Origin: Ardenticatenaceae bacterium
Lineage (GTDB): Bacteria; Chloroflexota; Anaerolineae; Promineifilales; Promineifilaceae
DNA length: 64,000 nt
Assembly (NCBI GenBank): GCA_020634435.1
Contig: JACKBS010000008.1
Coordinates: 547,719 to 611,718 of the forward strand
Direction: 5' to 3'
The position numbers and the translations under genes were made by a program. Shown here one piece after another: positions 8,962 through 16,893 of the stretch; the first letter of the stretch is position 1; each line of letters starts with the position of its first letter. The notes beneath the pieces were generated by a model, which had not been told where the DNA came from, searched no databases, and saw only the letters and a list, made by a program, of their open reading frames with translations.

Positions 8962-11145
8962 ATGCCAAATAATATTCAACTCATACGACAAGCTATACAA
9001 GAAAAAAACGCACAATGGAGTGCAAAAGAAACAAATCTCAGTCAACTGTCCGTAGAAAACAAAAGGGCGATGCTTGGCGCTGTTGAAGATACTGAACTCA
9101 TAAACTCTGTTCAATATAAGGAAAAAGCGTCTGAGGCTATTCATCCTAAAATAAGTATCCCAACTCACTTTGATTGGCGTGAACGTGGTAAGGTTTCCCA
9201 AGTAAAAGATCAATTGGTATGTGGTTCCTGTGTGTCGTTTGCCACCGCAGGACTCCTAGAGTCGATGGCGCTCATCGAAAAAGATATTGAATTAGATCTA
9301 TCCGAGGCAGATTTGCATTTTTGCTCGGCGCACGGGCCTGATTGTAGTGGATGGTACACCAGGAAGGCATTAGATTCTGTTAATGAACGTGGAGTATGTT
9401 TTGAAGGATTATTTACATATGCAGAGGGGTATAATAATGAGCACCCTAAATGCAAGATTCATGCAAACAGAGACGGCGCATTGTTGAAAATTGAAGAAAC
9501 TGATTGGTTTGTTCGTGATATCTCCCGTAAAGAAAGCATTGCAACACACGGGCCTTTGGTAGCAAGTTTCTCTGTCTATGAAGATTTCTATTACTACGGC
9601 AGTGGTATTTACAGACATGTCTACGGTGATTATATGGCTGGACATGCTGTCTTAGTAGTTGGCTATTCAGATTCAGAACAGTGTTGGATTTGCAAGAACT
9701 CCTGGGGGGAAAATTGGGGTGATAACGGCTACTTCAAAATTGCATATGGTGAGTGTTCTATTGATGATTTATCGAGTCCATTTTGGTCTGCAAGTAAGGT
9801 TACCATTAAACTCCGTGGAAACGTTCAGAATCATGTAGTGCACGATGATGGTTCTATTGGTGCTTTGAAAGGTTACTACCAATGGACTAATGGTTGGACA
9901 TCGGCTGGGTTCTATACTGCAGGTTCAGACACTTACCTCTTTATTCTTAAAGCTAAGGGTTTTGGTAGTGATGGCAACAATGTTCATATCCATAAGATGA
10001 ACTCTGACGGCACTCTGGGAGACCAAGTGGAAGCTCATCGCTGGACAGAAGGCTGGACATCGGCAGAGTTCTATACTGCAGGTTCAAACACCTACCTCTT
10101 TATTCTTAAAGCTAAGGGTTTTGGTAGTGATGGCAACAATGTTCATATCCATAAGATGAACTCTGATGGTACTCTGGGAAACCAAGTGGAAGCTCATCGC
10201 TGGACAGAAGGCCGGAGATCGGCAGAGTTCTATACTGCAGGTTCAAACACCTACCTCTTTATTCTTAAAGCTAAGGGTTTTGGTAGTGATGGCAACAATG
10301 TTCATATCCATAAGATGAACTCTGACGGTACTCTGGGAGACCAAGTGGAAGCTCATCGCTGGACAGAAGGCTGGACATCGGCAGAGTTCTATACTGCAGG
10401 TTCAAACACCTACCTCTTTATTCTTAAAGCTAAGGGTTTTGGTAGTGATGGCAACAATGTTCATATCCATAAGATGAACTCTGACGGTACTCTGGGAGAC
10501 CAAGTGGAAGCTCATCGCTGGACAGAAGGCTGGACATCGGCAGAGTTCTATACTGCAGGTTCAAACACCTACCTCTTTATTCTTAAAGCTAAGGGTTTTG
10601 GTAGTGATGGCAACAATGTTCATATCCATAAGATGAACTCTGATGGTACTCTGGGAAACCAAGTGGAAGCTCATCGCTGGACAGAAGGTTGGACAACTGC
10701 TCAGCTCTATACTACGGGTTCAAATAAAACACAACTTTTCTGTCTCAAAAAGACATGGATGACGCAAGTTAATGTGAAGTTTAAAAGGGTCAAAGTCTTA
10801 GATGTTCCTTTGGGTGAAAATGGCAAGGCTGATATGAAGCTCACGTTCTACGTCAATGGTCAAAAGAAAACCTGGCCATCTTCGGCTACTTACCGAACTG
10901 TATCAGAAGGAAATACATACAATATCGGCGAGGAATTTGAAGTGCGCCTGATGGAGTTTGAACAATTAAGTATTATTGTTTCCGGCATTGATGTCGATCG
11001 CGGAGATGCTGATGGGATACCACCTGATGATAAGATGGGCAGCATCGCTAAAATCTTTGATCATAGTGACAACTGGGGAAGCGGTACTAAAAATGATAAA
11101 AATGATTTTTATCGAATCTACTATCAAATTAGCATTGTAGAGTGA
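8962..11145 (+). CDS. Papain-like (C1A) cysteine protease with tandem 53-residue repeats
   Basis: Protein of 727 residues. Residues 1-62 look like a propeptide; no clear signal peptide. The catalytic domain (about 65-280) has oxyanion Gln84, nucleophile Cys90 in VCGSCVSF, His228 in AGHAVLVVGY and Asn246 in CKNSWGENWG, so it should be active. Residues about 310-590 are five near-identical 53-residue units plus a partial sixth (core YTAGSNTYLFILKAKGFGSD), 159 bp each at DNA level, probably a lectin- or propeller-like binding array. The last 130 residues form another beta-rich domain. RBS AAGGAG lies 8 nt before the ATG. The gene is clearly AT-richer than its neighbours and lacks ACGGCCGT, suggesting transfer. 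A chagasin-like inhibitor follows. Confidence 0.93.
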   Translation: MPNNIQLIRQAIQEKNAQWSAKETNLSQLSVENKRAMLGAVEDTELINSVQYKEKASEAIHPKISIPTHFDWRERGKVSQVKDQLVCGSCVSFATAGLLESMALIEKDIELDLSEADLHFCSAHGPDCSGWYTRKALDSVNERGVCFEGLFTYAEGYNNEHPKCKIHANRDGALLKIEETDWFVRDISRKESIATHGPLVASFSVYEDFYYYGSGIYRHVYGDYMAGHAVLVVGYSDSEQCWICKNSWGENWGDNGYFKIAYGECSIDDLSSPFWSASKVTIKLRGNVQNHVVHDDGSIGALKGYYQWTNGWTSAGFYTAGSDTYLFILKAKGFGSDGNNVHIHKMNSDGTLGDQVEAHRWTEGWTSAEFYTAGSNTYLFILKAKGFGSDGNNVHIHKMNSDGTLGNQVEAHRWTEGRRSAEFYTAGSNTYLFILKAKGFGSDGNNVHIHKMNSDGTLGDQVEAHRWTEGWTSAEFYTAGSNTYLFILKAKGFGSDGNNVHIHKMNSDGTLGDQVEAHRWTEGWTSAEFYTAGSNTYLFILKAKGFGSDGNNVHIHKMNSDGTLGNQVEAHRWTEGWTTAQLYTTGSNKTQLFCLKKTWMTQVNVKFKRVKVLDVPLGENGKADMKLTFYVNGQKKTWPSSATYRTVSEGNTYNIGEEFEVRLMEFEQLSIIVSGIDVDRGDADGIPPDDKMGSIAKIFDHSDNWGSGTKNDKNDFYRIYYQISIVE
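9892..10740 (+). repeat. Tandem repeat, 159-bp period, inside the protease gene
   Basis: The GGACATCGGCAGAGTTC landmark and its variants recur at exactly 159-bp steps (phase points 9898, 10057, 10216, 10375, 10534, 10693). Units two to five are almost identical; the first and last are more diverged. The period is a multiple of three, so unit gain or loss keeps the frame. Confidence 0.95.
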
Positions 11146-11185
11146 TCATAATTGTTTAGTGCTTTTAACCGCTCTTAAAAAACAG

Positions 11186-11238
11186 TCTTTCAGGAAGCTT
11201 ATGGAGGTTATATTGCGTGATGTGAGCTTCCTGAAAGA
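11186..11238 (+). terminator. Inverted repeat after the protease gene
   Basis: Perfect 14-nt arms (TCTTTCAGGAAGCT and its complement) at 11186-11199 and 11225-11238 enclose 25 nt. No T-tract follows, so it may be a protein-binding site or mRNA-end structure rather than an intrinsic terminator. Confidence 0.45.
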
Positions 11239-11291
11239 TTTCTTCAATGGCAAATGTAGTTACGGGCATTCAGAATTAGACGATACTCTGG

Positions 11292-11645
11292 ATGGATTTC
11301 AATCCTGTGCGTCTCAAAAGACTTAATCATGAACTACAATTCTTAATGGAATTAGTAATGAACAATAACAAGAAACATATCAAAGTAAATCTACAAGAAG
11401 CTATTGAGATTTTACTGGAGGCACAATCTGGTGCCGGTTATTTGTGGCTTATTACAGAAAAGCCAAATGAGATTCGTGTAATCAATAAACAGATAATCCC
11501 ATCAGGTACAATTGGAGGTGATGCATTATTTATCTTTTCATTAATTTGCATAGAATCAGGGACTTATACTGTAACATTTACCTGTAAAAGGCCGTGGGAA
11601 GCTGATTTTCTTGACCAAAAAGCTTTCAGTATTGAAGCAGAATAA
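11292..11645 (+). CDS. Chagasin-like cysteine protease inhibitor (I42 family)
   Basis: Up to 117 residues. The three inhibitor loops of chagasin-type proteins are recognisable in order: AQSGAGYLW (about 44-52, corresponding to NPTTGYxW), GTIGGDALFIF (about 72-82, GxGG) and RPWE (100-103). Known I42 proteins plug the active site of papain-family proteases with these loops. The gene starts 146 bp after a papain-family protease gene on the same strand, so the natural partner or target is next door. Starts at 11346 or 11358 (MNNNKKHIKV) would leave the inhibitor domain intact and may be more realistic, because the first 20 residues do not look like a signal peptide. AT-rich like the protease. Assignment rests on motifs read by eye. 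Confidence 0.75.
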   Translation: MDFNPVRLKRLNHELQFLMELVMNNNKKHIKVNLQEAIEILLEAQSGAGYLWLITEKPNEIRVINKQIIPSGTIGGDALFIFSLICIESGTYTVTFTCKRPWEADFLDQKAFSIEAE

Positions 11646-11959
11646 GGGCAATTATCTGCAGAATCCAGTTTGTGATATACCACAAAGCATTTGAGCGGCA
11701 ACATCAAGATGATATTATTTATGGAACATCTATTAATGTACACATAGCCCTTTCTAAATTTGCTAATTACTGACTGCTTTTTTCTATAGAAATCTCACTT
11801 TCCCACCTGGTTTCTGTTAAGTTGAAATGTTATATGCTTGAAGATTCTTAGCTTGCGCATGGGAAAGTTTACGTGAGTATCTAGATAGCATATGTAGAGT
11901 AACCGATTTAACTTTGACTAGCACGTGGCTGATTTAATATAGCAGTTTTGAACTGCTTT
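11646..11959. other. AT-rich intergenic region, right border of the island
   Basis: No coding signal and no clear repeat. ACGGCCGT reappears at 11969, just inside the next gene, so this stretch marks the return to native-looking sequence. Confidence 0.5.
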
Positions 11960-13774
11960 TCACTCGTTAACGGCCGTATCCATCTGCCACAGCTGCCGCA
12001 TTTCCTCACAACGACCCAAGAGCTCTTCTAAGGTGCCTTCGTCTTCGATACGGCCGTCTTTCAACACCACCACATGATCCGCCTGCCGCAAAGCGGTGCG
12101 CCGGTGGCTCACCACGAGACAAGTCTGCTGACCAGCCTCTCCTCTGCGCCTCCGCGCCTCCGCGTTAAATACTCTTTCCCACAGAACCTTCTCCGTCTCC
12201 ACATCAAGCGCACTCGACAAATCATCAAAGACCAGCAGCTCCGGCTGGCGCACGAACATGCGGGCGGCGGCCACGCGCTGCGCCTGCCCGCCGGACAGCC
12301 GCTGTCCGCGCGGCCCAACGATGGTGTCTAGACCATCTTCCATTTGCGCTAAATCTTGCTCGAAGACGGCCGTTTTCACCGCCCCCACCACATCCACTTC
12401 ACCTTCCGGCAAACCCAGCAGCATGTTGTCCCGAATTGTCTCGCTGAACAGGCGCGGGATTTGCATGGTGGTGGCCACGCGGGGTGGGATCATGAAGGTG
12501 GCGAGATCGGGAACGGAACGGCCGTTCCACACAATCTCGCCTCCATCCGCTGGCAACAAACCTAGCAGCACCTTCAGCAGCGTCGTTTTGCCCGCGCCGA
12601 TGCGCCCGGTAATGACCACAAATTGCCCTGCTTTCAGCGACAAATTGATGTTGTGGATGCCGTTTTCGCTGCCAGGGTAGGTGAAGTTGAGATTGTTGAC
12701 GGACAGATTTTGTAGGGTGTGAACGGCCGTTTTCGGCGTGAACGGCAGCGGCGGCAGGTGGCCATCCAGATGTAGTTCGCGCGGCGCGACCACCTGTCCT
12801 ACGGGCGCACCCTGCATCATCGTTTCCATGCGCTGGGTGGAGACGCCTGCCTGTTTGTAGTTGGTAATCATCCGGCTAAAAATGCGGAACAACTGTGTGA
12901 CCGGCCAGATGTACGCCGCAAACAGGGCAAAATCGCCCAGCGTGAACGTGCCCTGGTACATTTGCCGCGCCGCCAGCAGCAAAATGAGTCCCATACCCAG
13001 CTCAATCGTGCCCGTGCTTAACGCATCGACCAGCCCGACCAGCAGCTTGTCGCGCACCATTGTCTGCTTGCGCTGCTCGTTGATGTCGCGGAAGCGGTCA
13101 ATCACGCGCTCCTCGGCGTTGGCCACTTTAAGCGCCTGGGTGCTGTTGAACATGTCGGCAATCATGCCCGTCACCTGGCTGGTCGCCTCGCGGCTGGCTT
13201 TGCGATACCGCTTGGCTCGCTCGCCCAGCCGTTGGGCAATGCCCACCACGATCAGCAGCGGCACAAAGGTCCCCAGCGTCACCGGCACGCTGATTTGCAG
13301 CATGATCGTCACCGAAATGCCCGCGCTGACCAGCAGACCAATCACGTCATCCACGGCCACGATGGCCATGAGCAGTTGGTCGGTGTCGTCGCGGAAGGTG
13401 CTGATGGCTTGCCCGGTGGACATGCTGGTGCCGTCTTCATTTTGCGGCAGCGGGCGGGAGCCGGGCAGCTGCAAAACGCGGGCCAGCATGTTGGTGATGA
13501 GCAAGTCGAACGAGATGTACTCAAAGTTGATGAATGCCCAACCTGCGGCCATTTGCGAGGTGGCGGAGACAAAGGCATACGCCAGTTGCAGCCCGACAAT
13601 GGGCCACAGCGGTAGGGCAAAGCTGGATTCGCCAGTGAGGCCGTTGAAGTAGGCGCGCAAAATTAGCCCCAGCGCGGTGGTGGCAGCAAAATGAATCGAA
13701 ATCGTGATGATGTCGCTGGCGTAATAATTAGGTTGAAAGCGGATGAGCCGCCAGTAGTAAGAGAGTGTGTTCAT
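11960..13774 (-). CDS. ABC exporter half-transporter, second subunit (TMD-NBD)
   Basis: 604 residues: six membrane helices in the first 310, then an ATPase domain. Walker A is GRIGAGKT (390-397), the signature is canonical LSGGQ (493-497), but Walker B reads LLVFDD (513-518), with Asp where the catalytic Glu normally stands. This is the pattern of the less active half of a heterodimer. The partner at 14842-16641 has the opposite defect. Residues about 537-549 (NAEARRRRGEAGQ) are an odd Arg-rich insertion encoded by a copy of the CTCTGCGCC-type dispersed repeat. In the original operon this gene probably followed the partner directly; an insertion sequence now sits between them. Substrate unknown: lipid, peptide or drug. 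Confidence 0.9.
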   Translation of the reverse strand: MNTLSYYWRLIRFQPNYYASDIITISIHFAATTALGLILRAYFNGLTGESSFALPLWPIVGLQLAYAFVSATSQMAAGWAFINFEYISFDLLITNMLARVLQLPGSRPLPQNEDGTSMSTGQAISTFRDDTDQLLMAIVAVDDVIGLLVSAGISVTIMLQISVPVTLGTFVPLLIVVGIAQRLGERAKRYRKASREATSQVTGMIADMFNSTQALKVANAEERVIDRFRDINEQRKQTMVRDKLLVGLVDALSTGTIELGMGLILLLAARQMYQGTFTLGDFALFAAYIWPVTQLFRIFSRMITNYKQAGVSTQRMETMMQGAPVGQVVAPRELHLDGHLPPLPFTPKTAVHTLQNLSVNNLNFTYPGSENGIHNINLSLKAGQFVVITGRIGAGKTTLLKVLLGLLPADGGEIVWNGRSVPDLATFMIPPRVATTMQIPRLFSETIRDNMLLGLPEGEVDVVGAVKTAVFEQDLAQMEDGLDTIVGPRGQRLSGGQAQRVAAARMFVRQPELLVFDDLSSALDVETEKVLWERVFNAEARRRRGEAGQQTCLVVSHRRTALRQADHVVVLKDGRIEDEGTLEELLGRCEEMRQLWQMDTAVNE

Positions 13775-13798
13775 AGCGCAAAAACATTGTGCATGTCA

Positions 13799-14786
13799 TT
13801 CCCGCGCAGGCTGCACTGTTGAAAAGATGGTAAGAACGGCGATAATGATGATATGGCTAAGAAAAATCGGCGTGAAAGCCAGTTTGTGACCTTTGCTCGC
13901 ATGGCCCACAACCTGGCACAAAAAGAATTTGCTCCTTATGCGCATCCCAAAAGCCCGCGCAAGTATACGCAGCCGCAGTTGGTTACCTGCATTTTGTTGA
14001 TGCATCGGCTGAGATTGAGTTATCGGGATATGGAAGAGTGGCTGCTGGCTAGTGATGCGGTGGTCAAGGAACTGGGACTCAAGGATGTGCCCACGTACTC
14101 GGCACTGGCGCGGGCAGCGGCTCGATTGTTGACGCTGGCCCAGATCGATCGCATGAATGTCAGCTTGTTGACAGAGTTGGGCATTGAGGAGGAAGCAGTC
14201 GCGATTGACGCGACTGGGTTTCAGCTGACTCAAGCCAGTGATTACTATATCAACCGACGCGGCTGGAAGATCACCCAATATTGGAAAGGATTCTATGGGG
14301 TTGGTCTGAACACCCTGTTCATTTTGGGACGGAGTCAATCGTATGGGCCGGGGCATGATGGTAGTAAATTGGAAACGATGCGGCGTGCGGTACGGCCGTT
14401 TATGCGTTCTGGTCAATGGGTTTTGTTGGCTGATGGTGGCTTTGATGTGAAGTCGGTACGACCTGATGACCTCATACCGCCCCGTCGCACGGGTCCGAAG
14501 CGGTCGATTGCCTCGCCCTTGCGCCAAGCACGCGCTGACTTGGTTGCCGTAGCCCGACTGGATGGACTCTTTGGGCAGCGCTGGAAGGTCGAAACCGTCA
14601 TCTCGGTCATCAAACGCAAGTTTGGTGACGCCATTCGGGCACGCAAATACTATCTGCAACGGCGTGAGCCAGCGATTAAGATGTTGGTTTACAATCTGCA
14701 TCATTAATTTTGCTTTAGATCAGTTAATCCCGTAAGCATCTTTTGCTTTGTTTTGGATGTTTTCAACAGAGCAGCCTGCGCGGGAA
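13799..14786 (+). mobile_element. Insertion sequence with 27-bp terminal inverted repeats
   Basis: The left end at 13799-13825 (TTCCCGCGCAGGCTGCAC...) and the right end at 14760-14786 are inverted repeats of each other with one mismatch over 27 bp. One DDE transposase gene lies between. Total length about 988 bp. I could not see a convincing target duplication. The flanks carry further arms of a TGTCATNCCNGCGNAGGC type repeat, so insertion may have taken place in, or carried along, a dispersed palindrome. Confidence 0.88.
13853..14707 (+). CDS. IS transposase, DDE type (IS4/IS5-like)
   Basis: 284 residues. The catalytic acids can be placed at Asp119 (VAIDATGF), Asp194 (LLADGGFD) and Glu247 (WKVETVISVIKRKFGD), the last in the usual Y/W-x2-E...K/R helix context of DDE_Tnp_1 enzymes. 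An N-terminal helical region probably binds the ends. The ATG at 13853 is within a few bases of the left terminal repeat. The frame is intact, so the element may still move. It runs opposite to both ABC genes. Confidence 0.9.
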   Translation: MAKKNRRESQFVTFARMAHNLAQKEFAPYAHPKSPRKYTQPQLVTCILLMHRLRLSYRDMEEWLLASDAVVKELGLKDVPTYSALARAAARLLTLAQIDRMNVSLLTELGIEEEAVAIDATGFQLTQASDYYINRRGWKITQYWKGFYGVGLNTLFILGRSQSYGPGHDGSKLETMRRAVRPFMRSGQWVLLADGGFDVKSVRPDDLIPPRRTGPKRSIASPLRQARADLVAVARLDGLFGQRWKVETVISVIKRKFGDAIRARKYYLQRREPAIKMLVYNLHH

Positions 14787-14841
14787 TCCACTCTTGAGCT
14801 AACGATGGATGCCTGCCTTCGCAGGCATGACAGTCGAGTAA

Positions 14842-16641
14842 TTAGGTAATTGCCTCCTCCAGCCCCGTTACCAGCAGCTGGGCAAATTGGGAATTGGGAT
14901 CGGCGGCAAGTTGGGTGCGACGGCCGTATTCCACGATACGGCCGTTACCCAAAATCATAATCTCGTCGGCGCGCTGCACGGTGGCCAGCCGGTGGGCCAC
15001 GATGATGCCGGTGCGGTTGGCCAGCAGCTTGTCGATGGCCTGCTCGATCTTCATTTCGGTCACCGGGTCCAGCCGGGATGACGCCTCATCCATAATCACC
15101 AGCCCCGGATCGGCCAAAAAGACGCGGACGAAGGCCAGCAGCTGCGCTTCCCCGGCGCTGAGGCTGGCGTCGGCTTGCAGCGGCGAGTCGAGACCGTTGG
15201 GCAGGCCGTTCAGCCACGGTGTCAGCTCTAAATCATCCAGCACCGCCAAAATTTGGGCGTCGCTGATGGTGGGATCAAACAGGGTCAGGTTGTCGCGCAC
15301 GCTGGCGTGGAACAGCTGCACCTCCTGCGTCACCAGCCCGATGTGGCGGCGTAGTTCGGCCTGTTTCGCGTCACGCAAATCGAACTGATTGCCATCTTGG
15401 CCTAGCAAAATTTTGCCGTCGGTGGGGTCGTAAAAGCGGAAGAGCAGCTTGGTGAGGGTGGATTTGCCGCTGCCGGTGCGCCCCAGCAGACCGAGCACGG
15501 TGCCCGGTTCCAGCCGGAAGTCCAAATCCTGCAAAATCATCGTCTCTGGATCATCGGCGTAGAAAAAGGAGACGTGGTTGAAGGTAACGGCCGTTGCCCC
15601 CTCGGGCACGTCCACGCCAGGGCCATCGAGCATGGTAGGTTGCTCCGCTTGCAGCATCATGATGCGGCGGATGCTGGCGGCCGCTTTTTGCAAATCTTCA
15701 ATTTGCCGGTTGATGCTCCATAGCGGCTCTTTGATGACGTCGATGTAGTAAAAAATGAGGTAGATGCCACCGATGCTGAGCGCCCCATCGCGGAAAAGCG
15801 TGGTGCCGAAAATGTGGGCGGCGATGTAGGCCAGGGTGAAGACGCCGAGCGGCAAGTTCCAAACGAAGACGTTGACCTTAATGGCGCTGCGCATGCGCTG
15901 CCAGCGTTCACGCCCCAGGCTCAGCATTTTTTGCAGCACGTACGGTTCGCCGCCAGCGGTGCGAATCGTTTCCATGCCGGTAAGCCACTCTTCGAGGAAA
16001 CCGAACAGGTCCGCTTCGGTCTGGCGCAGCGCTTCCCAGCGGGGCACGGTGAGAGTGCGCAAATAATTCAACGCCAGTACGCCAAGGAGCGAAACGGCCG
16101 TAATCGACACCCCCACCCGCCAATCCACCAGCCACAGCAGCACAATCACGCCAACGAGTAGCAGGACATTGCTGGTGAGCTGGATGAACAGTTGGGAAAA
16201 GAAATTGGCCAGTTTGTTCACGTCGCCATCGACGCGCTCGATGAGTTCGCCTGGCTTGTGCTGCTTGTGGAACGCCATGTCCAGCCGCAGGCAGTGCAAG
16301 GCTAGGTCGGCGCGCAGAGCATTGGTGGCGGTCCAGGCGACATTTTCACCCACGTAAACGGCCGTTAACGCAATCACCTGCCGCACGATGGCCACGCCCA
16401 TGAACAGGGCCGCCGCGCCCAGGAGATTGTTGAGACCTTGCTGGAAAGCGGCCGTTCCGTTGGCCACTGGTTCGCTAGCGGTGTCGATGAAATATTTCAC
16501 AATTTGCGGGTTCGCCAGCTGCAAACCGATGCTCACCAGCAGCAAAAGCGCCAGCCCGAGCACCGTCTTTTTTTGCGGTTTGAGGTAGTTGGCCAACAAA
16601 TCCCAATAGGGCTTGATGGGCACGTTGAGCTTTTGCAGCAT
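14842..16641 (-). CDS. ABC exporter half-transporter, first subunit (TMD-NBD)
   Basis: 599 residues: membrane domain (about 1-320) and ATPase domain. Walker A GRTGSGKS (387-394) and Walker B LVIMDE with the catalytic Glu519 are intact, but the signature is degenerate (LSAGEAQ, 494-500). Combined with the other subunit this gives one complete and one degenerate ATP site, as in heterodimeric exporters such as TM287/288 and BmrCD. The chosen start is the ATG at 16639-16641 with a GGAAGA-type RBS; a longer frame reaching 16752 would run through a terminator-like hairpin and is unlikely. It is upstream of its partner in transcription order, with an IS element between. Confidence 0.9.
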   Translation of the reverse strand: MLQKLNVPIKPYWDLLANYLKPQKKTVLGLALLLLVSIGLQLANPQIVKYFIDTASEPVANGTAAFQQGLNNLLGAAALFMGVAIVRQVIALTAVYVGENVAWTATNALRADLALHCLRLDMAFHKQHKPGELIERVDGDVNKLANFFSQLFIQLTSNVLLLVGVIVLLWLVDWRVGVSITAVSLLGVLALNYLRTLTVPRWEALRQTEADLFGFLEEWLTGMETIRTAGGEPYVLQKMLSLGRERWQRMRSAIKVNVFVWNLPLGVFTLAYIAAHIFGTTLFRDGALSIGGIYLIFYYIDVIKEPLWSINRQIEDLQKAAASIRRIMMLQAEQPTMLDGPGVDVPEGATAVTFNHVSFFYADDPETMILQDLDFRLEPGTVLGLLGRTGSGKSTLTKLLFRFYDPTDGKILLGQDGNQFDLRDAKQAELRRHIGLVTQEVQLFHASVRDNLTLFDPTISDAQILAVLDDLELTPWLNGLPNGLDSPLQADASLSAGEAQLLAFVRVFLADPGLVIMDEASSRLDPVTEMKIEQAIDKLLANRTGIIVAHRLATVQRADEIMILGNGRIVEYGRRTQLAADPNSQFAQLLVTGLEEAIT

Positions 16642-16660
16642 GGGTTTTCTTCCACTTCCG

Positions 16661-16693
16661 ACAAAAAAGCCCCGCATGGGTGATGCGGGGCAA
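16661..16693 (-). terminator. Hairpin plus T-tract in the leader of the ABC exporter gene
   Basis: On the minus strand the sequence forms GCCCCGCAT / ATGCGGGGC with a short loop and then TTTTTTG. No gene upstream on that strand needs a terminator: the neighbour at 16894 runs the other way. It therefore probably ends the exporter's own leader RNA early (attenuation), or shields against antisense transcription. Confidence 0.6.
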
Positions 16694-16743
16694 ACTGTTG
16701 GGGCGATTTTACCTGTGGCAGAAACGGCCGTCAAAAGCAAGCA

Positions 16744-16822
16744 CGAATTCAACGAATGAACGAATATGACGAATAAATAAAAATATTCGTTTCATTCGAT
16801 TATTCGTGCCATTCGTGATGAT
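16744..16822. repeat. Imperfect palindrome rich in ATTCGT / ACGAAT
   Basis: Several ACGAAT words on the left face ATTCGT words on the right around an AATAAAAA centre. It lies in the divergent region between the ABC exporter and the aldo/keto reductase. Confidence 0.55.
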
Positions 16823-16893
16823 TTTTTCTGTAACTCCGGTAAACTCACAGGTAGTGAAATCGGGCAGCATGCCCACTAGATTAGGAGCGAAAA

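Noticed and set aside
8809..9213. 134-codon antisense frame over the start of the protease gene
   Set aside because: Opposes a gene with intact active site and good RBS; composition reflects AT-rich DNA. An antisense protein is not supported.
9892..10740. Possible CRISPR array
   Set aside because: The repeats are 159 bp, contiguous without spacers and in frame in a protein.
13796..14704. 302-codon open frame antisense to the transposase
   Set aside because: Fully overlaps the DDE gene, covers the terminal repeat and shows no domain.
16661..16752. Longer N-terminus for the ABC exporter (start at 16752)
   Set aside because: The extension would be translated through a terminator hairpin and adds residues with no counterpart in ABC exporters.
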